DNA from: Micromonospora sp. MA102 | GTDB taxonomy: Bacteria > Actinomycetota > Actinomycetes > Mycobacteriales > Micromonosporaceae | NCBI RefSeq assembly: GCF_025460765.1 | Contig: NZ_JAMWEG010000006.1 | Coordinates: 186,001 to 250,000 of the forward strand | DNA: 64,000 nucleotides | Direction: 5' to 3' | Shown here: in pieces, positions 32,028 to 39,669 of the stretch | Layout of the letters: every line of letters starts with the position of its first letter | Position numbering within the stretch: position 1 is the stretch's first letter | Translations under genes and position numbers: made by a program | Notes under the pieces: generated by a model | Seen by the model: the letters and a program-made list of their open reading frames with translations, nothing else | Database searches by the model: none | What the model was told of the DNA's origin: nothing

Positions 32028-33145
32028 GGTGTGTTCCTCTCGATTGCCGCCTGTCGACGGGGATCCGCCGGACCGTACGGGCGCCACCGGGGGTTGTAGC
32101 CGCTGGTGAGCTCCGGTCCGTTGTGGTGCCACTTCGGTTCCCGGTTGGCGGTGGCGTTGGTGATGCCACGCAGGCGGCGGATCACGGCGCCGTACGGCTT
32201 GATGAGCAACGTGGACAGGCTGCCGCCGGGCGGCATGTCCATGAACGGCATGAACTTGTCGGGGAACCCCGGCATGGTGCAGCCGATGCAGATGCCGCCG
32301 ACGTTCGGGCAGCCGCCCACGCCGCCCATCCAGCCGCGCTTCGGGACGTTGCAGTTGATGACCGGCCCCCAGCAGCCGATCTTCACCTGGCACTTGGGCG
32401 AGTTGTAGTCCTTGGCGAAATCGGCCTGCTCGTAGTAGGCGGCCCGGTCGCAGCCCTCGTGCACGGTCTTGCCGAACAGCCACTGCGGCCGCAGCATGTG
32501 GTCCAGCGGCGGGGGCGGCGCCGAGCCGGCGGCGTGGTAGAGGACCCAGGTCAGGGTCTCCATGAAGTTCTCCGGCTGGATCGGGCAGCCGGGCACGTTG
32601 ACGATCGGCAGGCCACCCTCGGAGCGGAAGTCCCACCCGAGATAGTCAGCCAGTCCCATGCACCCCGTCGGGTTGCCCGCCATGGCGTGGATGCCGCCGT
32701 ACGTCGCGCACGTGCCGGCCGCGACCACCGCCCACGCCTTGGGCGCCAGGCGGTCGATCCACCAGTTCAACGTCAGCGGCTCGCCGGTGTTCTCGTCATT
32801 GCCGAACGACGTCCAGTACCCCTCGCCGTTGATGTTCTCGTTCGGGATCGAACCCTCGATGACGAGGATGAACGGCTCGGTCATCTCCCCACGGGCGGCC
32901 CGGCGATACGGCGCCAGGAACTCCTCGCCGCCAACCGTCGGCGACAACACCTTGTTGTGCAGGTTGACCTTCGGGAGCCCGGGAATGAGCCCGAGAACGA
33001 TGTCCTCGATCGCCGGCTGACCCGAAGCGGTCATCGACACGGAATCGCCGTCACAGCTCATGCCCTCGGAGATCCACAGGATGGTGACCTCGTCGAACCC
33101 GTTCTCCCGGGGAATCACCGCGGTGTCGCGACTGCTCTGCGTCAT
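32024..33145 (-). CDS. hhyS: [NiFe]-hydrogenase small subunit (group 1h-like)
   Basis: Electron-transfer subunit with three iron-sulfur clusters, 373 aa. The proximal-cluster motif, normally CxGC, reads SCDGD (Cys31, Asp34), the Cys-to-Asp change known from group 1h enzymes. Further ligands: GTCATYGG, VPGCPIQPE, the medial/distal region HEGCDRAAYYE...CQVKIGCWGP and GGCPNVGGICIGCTMPGFPDKF. There is no Tat signal and no C-terminal membrane helix, unlike group 1a-1d enzymes. ATG 33145 follows a GGGAGG ribosome site and overlaps the hemerythrin gene stop by 4 bp. Pairs with the large subunit downstream. Confidence 0.95.
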   Translation of the reverse strand: MTQSSRDTAVIPRENGFDEVTILWISEGMSCDGDSVSMTASGQPAIEDIVLGLIPGLPKVNLHNKVLSPTVGGEEFLAPYRRAARGEMTEPFILVIEGSIPNENINGEGYWTSFGNDENTGEPLTLNWWIDRLAPKAWAVVAAGTCATYGGIHAMAGNPTGCMGLADYLGWDFRSEGGLPIVNVPGCPIQPENFMETLTWVLYHAAGSAPPPPLDHMLRPQWLFGKTVHEGCDRAAYYEQADFAKDYNSPKCQVKIGCWGPVINCNVPKRGWMGGVGGCPNVGGICIGCTMPGFPDKFMPFMDMPPGGSLSTLLIKPYGAVIRRLRGITNATANREPKWHHNGPELTSGYNPRWRPYGPADPRRQAAIERNTP

Positions 33146-33681
33146 GTGCGTGGCCTCCCTTGCATCCGATCCCGCAACCGGTCGTAGATGGCAGCCAGCG
33201 GCGCCGCGAGGGCCAGCGCCGGGGGCTTGTCCGGCGCGTGCGGGTGCGGACGCGTCGGGGCGCGCTGCTTGCCCTGGTCGATCTCCTGGCCCAGTTCGCG
33301 GAGGGCCTGCTCGTCGGCCCGGCCGCACAGCAGCGGCATGAGCTCGTTCTCGTCGTCGCGCACGTGCCGGGCGACGGCGGACGCCAGCCGCTCCATGAGC
33401 CCGTCCTGTGCGCGGTCGCCCACCGGGCAGCGGTCCAGTTCGAGGAGCAGCTCCTTGATGGGCGCATGCCCGGCGAGGTGTCGGTCGACCTGCCCGTCGG
33501 CCAGGACTCGCGCGGCGAACGGGTAGAAGAGGACCTCCTCGAGCGCGGCGTGCTTCGACAGTTCGCGGACGAGGATCTCCACGACCCCGCGCCGCTGCGC
33601 GTCCGATGCGGCCGCCCGGTAGTCGCGGAACAGTTGTTCGACCACGCGGTGGTCGTGCCGCAGCAACTCGGTGGCGTCCAT
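33142..33681 (-). CDS. Hemerythrin HHE-domain protein
   Basis: Four-helix-bundle diiron protein, 179 aa. Iron-ligand-type residues are spaced as expected: LLRHDHRVVEQLF (His9/His11), SKHAALEEVLFYPF (His...Glu), HLAGHAPIKELLLEL, and VARHVRDDENELMPLL (His...Glu). The last 45 residues are a Pro/Arg-rich linker and a short amphipathic end. ATG 33681 shares a base with the hypA stop (TGATG), and the stop overlaps the small-subunit start, so it is embedded in the structural operon. It could bind O2 near the enzyme, sense oxygen, or handle iron for the active site; the sequence does not decide. Confidence 0.9.
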   Translation of the reverse strand: MDATELLRHDHRVVEQLFRDYRAAASDAQRRGVVEILVRELSKHAALEEVLFYPFAARVLADGQVDRHLAGHAPIKELLLELDRCPVGDRAQDGLMERLASAVARHVRDDENELMPLLCGRADEQALRELGQEIDQGKQRAPTRPHPHAPDKPPALALAAPLAAIYDRLRDRMQGRPRT

Positions 33682-34037
33682 CAGACCGCTCCCACCGTGG
33701 GGGCGGCCAGCGTGATCGACTCCAGGACGACGTCGTCGCTGCCGCCGACCTCGATGTCGATGCCCCCGCACCGCGGGCAGGCCACCATCGCCAGGTGGTC
33801 GCGAACTGGTTCGTTCCGGCCGCACTGGTGGCACCGCACGGTCATCGGCTCCAGCACCAGGTCGACCGCGGCGTCCGCGACGACCGTGCCGGCCGCGGCC
33901 ACCTGGATGCCCTGCGTGACGACACCGGGGTCGATGGCGTGGCCGCCGATCCGGACCCGCAGGCCGGTGACCCGCCGCCCGGCGGCTCGGCGTACCGCCG
34001 CCGCCACGATCGCCTCGGACAGGCCGGTCTCATGCAT
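33681..34037 (-). CDS. hypA: Nickel metallochaperone HypA
   Basis: Nickel-insertion protein, 118 aa. It starts MHETGLSEAI, with the nickel-binding His2, and has the zinc ribbon CHQCG...VACPRCGG (two CxxC pairs) near residues 70-95. The rest of the fold (TGLRVRIGGHAIDPGVV, VLESI) fits the family, length slightly long. ATG 34037 overlaps the protease stop by 8 bp. Its usual partner, the GTPase HypB, is not in this window, so nickel delivery must use a HypB elsewhere or another route. Confidence 0.92.
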   Translation of the reverse strand: MHETGLSEAIVAAAVRRAAGRRVTGLRVRIGGHAIDPGVVTQGIQVAAAGTVVADAAVDLVLEPMTVRCHQCGRNEPVRDHLAMVACPRCGGIDIEVGGSDDVVLESITLAAPTVGAV

Positions 34038-34608
34038 CGGCGCCCACCCCCTCTCGGCTGCCGCTCGCCGCGGCCTCTGCGGCTGCTCGACCAGCGAGCC
34101 GCGCGGCTTCCTCCTGGGCGATCCCGACCACCATGCGGACCGCCTCGTCGATCGCGGCCGCCACCGGAGCCGACAGCCCCATCCGCTCGTCCAGGACGGC
34201 GGGCCGGCAACCCACCACCAACACCCGGTCGACCGTGCCGCCCAGGCTGCGCAGCAGCCGCAGCACCGACTCGGGGTCCATGCCGTGGGCGTCGGCGACC
34301 GGCGCCTCCAGCACGTCGGCCGGGCGCAGCGTCCATCCCGGGTCGTCGAGGTCCACCTGGATGACGGCCAGCGTCCCGGGCGGCTCGTCCAGCGGCAGGG
34401 CGTCCACCAGAACCAGCACGTGGTGGCGGCCGTCCAGCAGATCGTAGGCCAGATGCATGCCGCGGATGCCGTAATCGGACACATCCACGGCCGCGGGGAG
34501 GACCGCGTCGCGGAGGCGCCGGACGACCTCGACGCCGAACCCGTCATCGCCGAGGAAGATGTTGCCGATGCCGGCGACCAGGACGCGTCCGCCGTCGGGG
34601 TTGCTCAC
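34030..34608 (-). CDS. Hydrogenase maturation endopeptidase (HyaD/HupD/HybD family)
   Basis: Nickel-checking protease, 192 aa, that removes the C-terminal tail of the large subunit after metallocentre assembly. Family motifs: VLVAGIGNIFLGDDGFGVEVV at the N-terminus with the metal-binding acidic residue in LGDDG, VDALPLDEPPGTL (second metal ligand region) and HGMDPESVLRL (histidine ligand). The C-terminal ~35 residues are an Ala/Arg-rich extension. GTG 34608 overlaps the stop of the 470-aa upstream protein (GTGA); the long frame further upstream is a shadow. Its substrate is evidently the large subunit encoded three genes downstream. Confidence 0.93.
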   Translation of the reverse strand: MSNPDGGRVLVAGIGNIFLGDDGFGVEVVRRLRDAVLPAAVDVSDYGIRGMHLAYDLLDGRHHVLVLVDALPLDEPPGTLAVIQVDLDDPGWTLRPADVLEAPVADAHGMDPESVLRLLRSLGGTVDRVLVVGCRPAVLDERMGLSAPVAAAIDEAVRMVVGIAQEEAARLAGRAAAEAAASGSREGVGADA

Positions 34609-36017
34609 GGCGCCGTCACCTCTCCGGCCAACGGTTCCACCTCGTCCGGTCGGAAGTGGCGCAGCCGCCCGTACCACTGGTGCAGTTCCGCGCCCGGGTC
34701 GTCGTCCACGGTCACCGCCAGGAACCGCGTTCCGTCCACGTCGAGCAGCACCTGCTCCACCCGGCCGGTCCGGCCCGCCAGGAACATGTCGTGGGCGTCC
34801 GTGCCGCGCCGCCGCGGTCGTAACCGGACGCGGCTGCCCCGCGCCAGCACCGTCCCGCCGACCAGGACCGTCCCGGTGTCCGGGGCGCCCTCCGCGTCGC
34901 CGTCGGGCGTGCACCACGGCCGTTCCGGGTCGGTGGCGGCGTCGCCGACCGGGCACACGGGCTCCAGCGCCCGAATCGCCCCGTGCAGGCGTTCGAGCAC
35001 CTCGGGCGGCATCGCGTCGACCCGGTCGAGGATGGCGGCGGCACGGGGGTCGGTGGCCCGGGCCTCCCGTTTCTCGGCGTCGGACAGCGTGAGGGTACGT
35101 AGCGAGAGGATCTCGTCGATCTCGGTCGCGTCGTGCAGGTCGCCCGGGCTCTCCGGCGCGATCTGCGGGTGGTCGTAGAGGATGATGGGTGACGAGAGGA
35201 GCACGTCGGCGCTGCCGGGCTCGCCGGCCAGCACCGGAAACGTGTGCACGTTGCGGCACTCCCGCGCGGCCGGCGCCGCCCACTCGGGCGGGTCGAGCAG
35301 GGACAGGAACCGCCCCCGGCTGACGGTGGCCAGCGTGTGGGCAGCGAGCAGGCAGCAGCGCAACGCCTCGTCCCGCGGGCTGTCCGGCGCGGTCGTCCGG
35401 TCCGTGTTCTCGACCCGGATCTCGAGCCGCAGCAGGCGGAAGGGCGTCTCGCACGGGACGGCGGAGGCGGTGACCGAGGCGGACAACGGCCATCGCCGGC
35501 GGACCACCCGCCCGACCGGCTCGCCGCGGCCGTCGACCAGCGGCTCGACGTCCTCCCCGCCCGGCACCCGGACGTCGAGGCGGCGGCCGTGCCGCAGGTC
35601 GCCGACCGTCGCCTCGATGTCGAACTCCCGCGGCACCGCCTCGTCGAAACTGAGCTCCGTGCGGCCGGCGACCTCGATCCGGTCTACCGGCCGGTACCCG
35701 CCGTCGGCCGTGCGTCTCTCGGCCACCTTCCGTTGCAGGTGCAGGAACCGCAAACGGATCCGGACGCTCGCCGTGTCCGGCGCCTCCACGAGGCACGCGG
35801 TCCGCTGCCACGGCGACTCCGCCGAGCCCGCCACGCCGCTGTCGACGAGGCCCTGCGCCGCTGCCCAGGCCGGGGGTACCAGGACCCCGAACTGCCAGCG
35901 GACCCGGTTCTTGGTCGACGATCGCCGGTAGGGGTAGAGCAGGTAGCCCTCGTACAGGATGGCGTCGGCGACCGCCTCGGCGCCGTCGAGACGAGGGCTG
36001 GGGCAATCGGTCCGCAC
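34605..36017 (-). CDS. 470-aa protein of unknown function, first gene of the hydrogenase operon
   Basis: Soluble protein of 470 aa; no signal peptide or membrane helices. An N-terminal region begins DAILYEGYLLYPYRRSSTKNRVRWQFGVL and contains an Arg/Glu-rich beta segment. The middle has VHTFPVLAGEPGSADVLLSSPIILYDHPQIAPESPGDLHDATEIDEIL. The C-terminal ~90 residues form a small beta domain (GSRVRLRPRRRGTDAHDMFLAGRTGRVEQV...FLAVTVDDDPGAELHQWYGRLRHF). I recognise no named domain, though similar proteins accompany hhy-type hydrogenases in actinobacteria, as I recall. The GTG start follows a GAAGGGGG ribosome site. Its end overlaps the protease gene, implying stoichiometric or coupled production and a role in maturation. 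Confidence 0.85.
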   Translation of the reverse strand: MRTDCPSPRLDGAEAVADAILYEGYLLYPYRRSSTKNRVRWQFGVLVPPAWAAAQGLVDSGVAGSAESPWQRTACLVEAPDTASVRIRLRFLHLQRKVAERRTADGGYRPVDRIEVAGRTELSFDEAVPREFDIEATVGDLRHGRRLDVRVPGGEDVEPLVDGRGEPVGRVVRRRWPLSASVTASAVPCETPFRLLRLEIRVENTDRTTAPDSPRDEALRCCLLAAHTLATVSRGRFLSLLDPPEWAAPAARECRNVHTFPVLAGEPGSADVLLSSPIILYDHPQIAPESPGDLHDATEIDEILSLRTLTLSDAEKREARATDPRAAAILDRVDAMPPEVLERLHGAIRALEPVCPVGDAATDPERPWCTPDGDAEGAPDTGTVLVGGTVLARGSRVRLRPRRRGTDAHDMFLAGRTGRVEQVLLDVDGTRFLAVTVDDDPGAELHQWYGRLRHFRPDEVEPLAGEVTAP

Positions 36018-36151
36018 GGTGGTCGACCCCCTTCAGGGCAGCCAGGAATCCGCTCCGGCAAGCGGTCACCCCGGTCTACCCCGTCCGGTCGCCGCACCGT
36101 AAGTGCGCGCCCCCGGTAGGTGGCTGACGCACTCACCGGACCGGGTGAACG

Positions 36152-36194
36152 GACGCCTGGTGCCCCACCCGGGACGGGCGGGGCACCAGGCGTC
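36152..36194 (-). terminator. Terminator hairpin of the Rho_N-like gene
   Basis: A 15-bp perfect stem (36152-36166 with 36180-36194) has an inner CCCG/CGGG helix in its loop. It lies 9 bp past the stop of the minus-strand gene at 36204-36422 and upstream of the hydrogenase operon promoter, isolating the two units. No U tract. Confidence 0.75.
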
Positions 36195-36203
36195 GGCTGG
36201 TGG

Positions 36204-36422
36204 TCAGGTCTGGTTGCCGGGCACGTTCTTGTAGTCCTGCGGGCTGACGCCCTTCGGACGCGGGTCCTTCTGCCGCTGGCCGCCGCCCTGGTTGGCGTTG
36301 GCCGACCCACCGAGTTTCTGGATCATCTCGCCCTTGTTCATCTGGTCGACGTTGCGCATTCCGGCGCGTTCCGCCTGCTTGCGCAGCTCACCGGTCTTCA
36401 TCTGGGCGGGATCGCGAGCCAT
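36204..36422 (-). CDS. Small Rho termination factor N-domain-like protein
   Basis: Protein of 72 aa. Residues 8-37 (MKTGELRKQAERAGMRNVDQMNKGEMIQKL, read as KTGELRKQAERAGM then MNKGEMIQKL) match the helix-turn-helix fold of the Rho N-terminal/SAP-like domain, often nucleic-acid binding. The remainder is a Gly/Gln/Lys-rich tail (NQGGGQRQKDPRPKG). Ribosome site GAAGGAGG immediately before ATG 36422. Such small proteins are common in actinomycetes, sometimes stress-induced, with no known specific job. It is monocistronic, with its own terminator. Confidence 0.82.
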   Translation of the reverse strand: MARDPAQMKTGELRKQAERAGMRNVDQMNKGEMIQKLGGSANANQGGGQRQKDPRPKGVSPQDYKNVPGNQT

Positions 36423-36493
36423 CGTTCCTCCTTCGGTAGGCGGACGAACGGGGGACCCGGTCGGCGTCCGCCGGGTCGAGGGCCGATCGTGCC

Positions 36494-36508
36494 GGTGACG
36501 GCGTCACC
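36494..36508. promoter_or_regulatory. GGTGACG/CGTCACC palindrome upstream of the Rho_N-like gene
   Basis: A 15-bp palindrome (GGTGACG-G-CGTCACC) lies 72 bp upstream of the small gene at 36422, in the 211-bp intergenic region after fecE. Possible operator; no regulator can be assigned. Confidence 0.3.
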
Positions 36509-36633
36509 GCACCCTTTGGCCGCTGTCGTCCGTCTCGCCACTTCCTGGTTGTGGCGGTTCACGGTCCCGGCTCGCTTACCCGGCGATGGGCCGCACCAAC
36601 GTCGGTGGGCGCCGGTCCGGGCGGGGTCGTCGA

Positions 36634-37506
36634 TCAGCGCCGGCCTCCGGGGACGGCGGGGGTGGGCTCTGCGTCGGCGCCGGGTCGCCGGACCGCCGGC
36701 AGTACGAGTGGCGTGCCGGTCTCCGGGTCGTCGATGATGCGGCAGGGCAGGCCGAACACCTCCTCGACCAGCTCGGTGGTGACGATCCGCCGCGGGTCGC
36801 CGGCGGCGACGACCCGCCCGTCGCGCATGGCCACCAGGTGGGTGGCGTACCGGGCGGCCTGGTGCAGGTCGTGCAGCACCGCCACCAGGGTGCGGCCCTG
36901 CTCCTCGTGCAGCCGGGCGCAGAGGTCCAGCACCTCGACCTGGTGGGCGATGTCCAGGTAGGTGGTCGGCTCGTCGAGCAGCAGCAGCGGCGTCTGCTGG
37001 GCCAGCGCCATGGCGATCCAGACCCGCTGCCGCTGCCCGCCGGACAGCTCGTCGACGGGCCGGTCGGCCAGCTCCGCGACGCCGGTGTCGGCCATCGCCC
37101 GGTCGACCACCCGTTCGTCCTCACGGGACCACTGGCGCAGCAGGCCCTGGTGCGGGTAGCGGCCTCGGGAGACCAGCTCGGCCACCGTCAACCCGTCCGG
37201 GGCCACCGCCGACTGCGGGAGCAGCCCGAGGGTACGGGCCACCTGGCGGGCCGGCCGGCGGTGGATGTCGGCGCCGTCGAGCAGCACCGTGCCCCGGGCC
37301 GGTCGCAGCAGCCGGGCCAGGGCGCGCAGCAGCGTCGACTTGCCGCACGCGTTCGGCCCGATGATCACGGTGAAGGACCCGTCGGGGACGGCGACCGTGA
37401 GGTCTTCGGCGACGGTGCGCCGGTCGTAGCCGAGGGTCAGCGCCTCGCCGACCAGCCGGGGGGTGTCGGGCCGCATCAGGGTTCCCTTCTCGTCGGGGCC
37501 GGTCAT
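36634..37506 (-). CDS. Iron-siderophore ABC transporter ATP-binding protein (FecE-like)
   Basis: ATPase of an iron-siderophore importer, 290 aa. Walker [11 protein letters not shown]-loop LGLLPQS, signature [19 protein letters not shown], Walker [14 protein letters not shown] and switch His in [22 protein letters not shown] is typical of the FecE/FepC subfamily. The last ~25 residues are a variable tail. ATG 37506 overlaps the permease stop (ATGA). Last gene of the minus-strand operon starting near the IdeR box. Confidence 0.95.
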   Translation of the reverse strand: MTGPDEKGTLMRPDTPRLVGEALTLGYDRRTVAEDLTVAVPDGSFTVIIGPNACGKSTLLRALARLLRPARGTVLLDGADIHRRPARQVARTLGLLPQSAVAPDGLTVAELVSRGRYPHQGLLRQWSREDERVVDRAMADTGVAELADRPVDELSGGQRQRVWIAMALAQQTPLLLLDEPTTYLDIAHQVEVLDLCARLHEEQGRTLVAVLHDLHQAARYATHLVAMRDGRVVAAGDPRRIVTTELVEEVFGLPCRIIDDPETGTPLVLPAVRRPGADAEPTPAVPGGRR

Positions 37507-38528
37507 CGCCGGCCCCCGCGTTCGCCGGCGAGCAGCCAGGCCAGGTAGCCGCCGCCGAGCACGCCGGTGACCACCCCGACGGGCAGTTGCCGCCCGGCCA
37601 CCGCGTGCTGGGCGAGCTGGTCGGCGGCGAGCAGCAGGGCCGCGCCGACGACCGCCGACGGCAGCAGGTTCGGTCCGGGCGCGCGGGTGAGCCGCCGGGC
37701 CAGGTGCGGCGCGGTCAGCGCCAGGAACGACACCGGCCCGGTGGCCGCCGCGGCGACCGACACGAGCAGCACGGCCGAGCCGAGCGCGGCCGTCCGGACC
37801 CGGCGTACCGGCACGCCGAGGCCGGCCGCGGAGTCGTCGCCCATCTCCAGCAGCCGCAGCGCGGGGGCGCGGGCGAGCAGCACGGCGGGTAGCAGCACCG
37901 CCAGCGCGCCGAGCACCGGCAGCGCGTTCGCCCAGCCCCGGCCGTCCAGGCTGCCGGTGATCCAGAGGGCGGCGCGGGCGGCGTCCATGAGTGGGGCGCG
38001 GGTGAGCAGCCAGCCGTTGACGCCGGTGAGGACGGCGGTGACGCCGATGCCCACGAGCACCAGCCGGTGCCCGCCGACGCCGTGCCGGCCGGCCAGCGCG
38101 TAGAGCAGCAGGCCGGTGGCCAGTCCGCCGGCGGCCGCGGCCCCGGCCAGCGCGGCGCTGCCGCCGCCGACCACCACGACGGTCAGCGCCCCGGTGGCCG
38201 CGCCGGAGGTGACCCCGAGCACGTCCGGGCTGCCCAGCGGGTTGCGGGTCAGCGACTGGAAGACCGCGCCGGCCAGCCCGAGGGCGGCGCCGGCCGCCAG
38301 GGCCGTGGCGAGCCGGGGCAGCCGCAGCTCGGTGACGATGAACCGGTCGGCGGGGCTGCCGCCGCCGGCCAGCACGCGCAGCACGTCGGCGGGGGCGATC
38401 GGGTAGTCGCCGGCGCCGACGGCCAGCACGGCGAGGGCGAGGGCGAGCAGCGTGCCGGCCAGGCCGACGACGAGGGCGCGGGGGCGCAGGCGCAGCGACA
38501 GCCCGCCGGGGAGGCGCAGCACGATCAC
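37503..38528 (-). CDS. FecCD-family iron-siderophore permease (second)
   Basis: Membrane permease of 341 aa with 9-10 helices. FecCD signatures: [50 protein letters not shown], and the ATPase-coupling region [19 protein letters not shown] (about residues 265-283). GTG 38528 overlaps the preceding permease stop (GTGA). The long frame continuing upstream to 39404 is not coding. Partner of the other permease to form a heterodimeric channel, served by the ATPase downstream. Confidence 0.94.
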   Translation of the reverse strand: MIVLRLPGGLSLRLRPRALVVGLAGTLLALALAVLAVGAGDYPIAPADVLRVLAGGGSPADRFIVTELRLPRLATALAAGAALGLAGAVFQSLTRNPLGSPDVLGVTSGAATGALTVVVVGGGSAALAGAAAAGGLATGLLLYALAGRHGVGGHRLVLVGIGVTAVLTGVNGWLLTRAPLMDAARAALWITGSLDGRGWANALPVLGALAVLLPAVLLARAPALRLLEMGDDSAAGLGVPVRRVRTAALGSAVLLVSVAAAATGPVSFLALTAPHLARRLTRAPGPNLLPSAVVGAALLLAADQLAQHAVAGRQLPVGVVTGVLGGGYLAWLLAGERGGRR

Positions 38529-39565
38529 AGCCGGCCCACCCGTCCGCGCCGGACCAGGTGCAGGAACAGCGGCCCGCCGAGCACGGCGGTGACCAGGCCG
38601 ACCTGGAGTTCGCCGGGGCGGCCCAGCAGCCGGCCGGCCACGTCGGCGGTGAGCAGCAGCACCGGCGCGATCACCGCGCACCAGGGCAGCAGCCGGCGCG
38701 GGTCGGGCCCGGTGAGGGCGCGCACGAGGTGCGGGGCGAGCAGTCCGACGAAGACGATCGGCCCGCAGGCGGCGGTGGCCGCTCCGCAGAGCAGCGTGAC
38801 GGCGACGATCACCGCGCCCCGGACCAGGCCGGGCCGGGCGCCGAGCGCCCGGGCGGAGTCGTCGCCGAGGGCGAGGGCGGCCAGCGGGCGGGTCACCAGC
38901 AGGGCGACCAGCAGTCCGGCCAGGACGAACGGCAGCAGGCTCGGCACGGTGTCGGTGCGCGCCCCGGCGAGGGACCCGACGGTCCAGAACCGCATCCGCT
39001 CGAGCGAGGTGCTGTCGACCAGCATGACGGCGCTGACGTAGGAGTAGAGGGCCGCGTTGAGCGCGGCCCCGGCCAGGGCCAGCCGGGCCGGGGTGGCCTG
39101 CCGGCCGCCGGCGATGGTGTGCACGGCCACGGTGACGGCGGCGGCGCCGAGCAGCGCGTACCAGACCTGGTGGTCGAGGTCGGCGACGCCGAGCAGCACG
39201 GTGGCGGTGGCCACCGCGGCCGACGCGCCCGCGTTGATGCCGAGCAGGCCGGGGTCGGCGAGGGGGTTGCGGGTCAGCGTCTGCATGGCCGCGCCGGCGA
39301 CGCCGAGCGCCGCGCCCGCGGCGAGGCCGAGCAGCGTGCGGGGCAACCGTCCCTGGTGCACCACGGCGTACTCGGGGGAGGCCGGGTCGGTGAGGCCGTG
39401 CCACACGTCGGCGAGGGGGAGCGGCTTCGCGCCGAGGGCGAGGCTGAGCACGGCCACCGCGGCGAGCAGCAGCACGCCGAGGGCGAGCCCGCCGGTCCGG
39501 AGCCGGCGGCGTCCGGGCGCGGGGGCGGCGACGGCGCCGCTTCGGGGTGGGGTGATGACGGACAG
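38525..39565 (-). CDS. FecCD-family iron-siderophore permease (first)
   Basis: Membrane permease, about 346 aa. Signatures: [43 protein letters not shown] and [19 protein letters not shown]. The first ordinary start, GTG 39475, falls inside the first transmembrane helix ([18 protein letters not shown]) and gives only 316 aa. The frame stays open to 39608. A CTG at 39565, preceded by GGAGCC, restores a basic N-terminus and a complete helix, so I chose it; the start codon itself is uncertain. First gene of the operon, 42 bp from the IdeR box that probably represses it under iron sufficiency. Confidence 0.88.
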   Translation of the reverse strand: MSVITPPRSGAVAAPAPGRRRLRTGGLALGVLLLAAVAVLSLALGAKPLPLADVWHGLTDPASPEYAVVHQGRLPRTLLGLAAGAALGVAGAAMQTLTRNPLADPGLLGINAGASAAVATATVLLGVADLDHQVWYALLGAAAVTVAVHTIAGGRQATPARLALAGAALNAALYSYVSAVMLVDSTSLERMRFWTVGSLAGARTDTVPSLLPFVLAGLLVALLVTRPLAALALGDDSARALGARPGLVRGAVIVAVTLLCGAATAACGPIVFVGLLAPHLVRALTGPDPRRLLPWCAVIAPVLLLTADVAGRLLGRPGELQVGLVTAVLGGPLFLHLVRRGRVGRL

Positions 39566-39607
39566 CGTGGGCTCCGGGGGCAGGAAGAACCTTGACGGGA
39601 ACGTCAG

Positions 39608-39626
39608 TTAGGTTAGCCTAACCTCG
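39608..39626. promoter_or_regulatory. IdeR/DtxR iron box
   Basis: TTAGGTTAGCCTAACCTCG matches the 19-bp DtxR/IdeR consensus (TTAGGTTAGSCTAACCTAA) at 17 positions. It lies between the divergent permease operon and the binding-protein gene, so Fe(II)-loaded repressor would shut both sides. It contains TAGCCT, a possible -10 box, placing the operator on the promoter. Confidence 0.93.
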
Positions 39627-39669
39627 CCTGTCCATGGTCGTTCGCAGACCCGTATCGAAAGACTTCGCC

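Noticed and set aside
30228..33145. Group 2a (Huc-like) assignment for the hydrogenase
   Set aside because: The RICGICGDNH and CDGD motifs and the maturation neighbours fit group 1h better from memory; a HydDB run would settle it.
37503..39404. 633-codon frame suggesting a fused permease
   Set aside because: Only the C-terminal 341 codons are a real FecCD protein; the upstream part is an Arg/Ala-rich shadow of the neighbouring permease, and the two genes overlap by GTGA.
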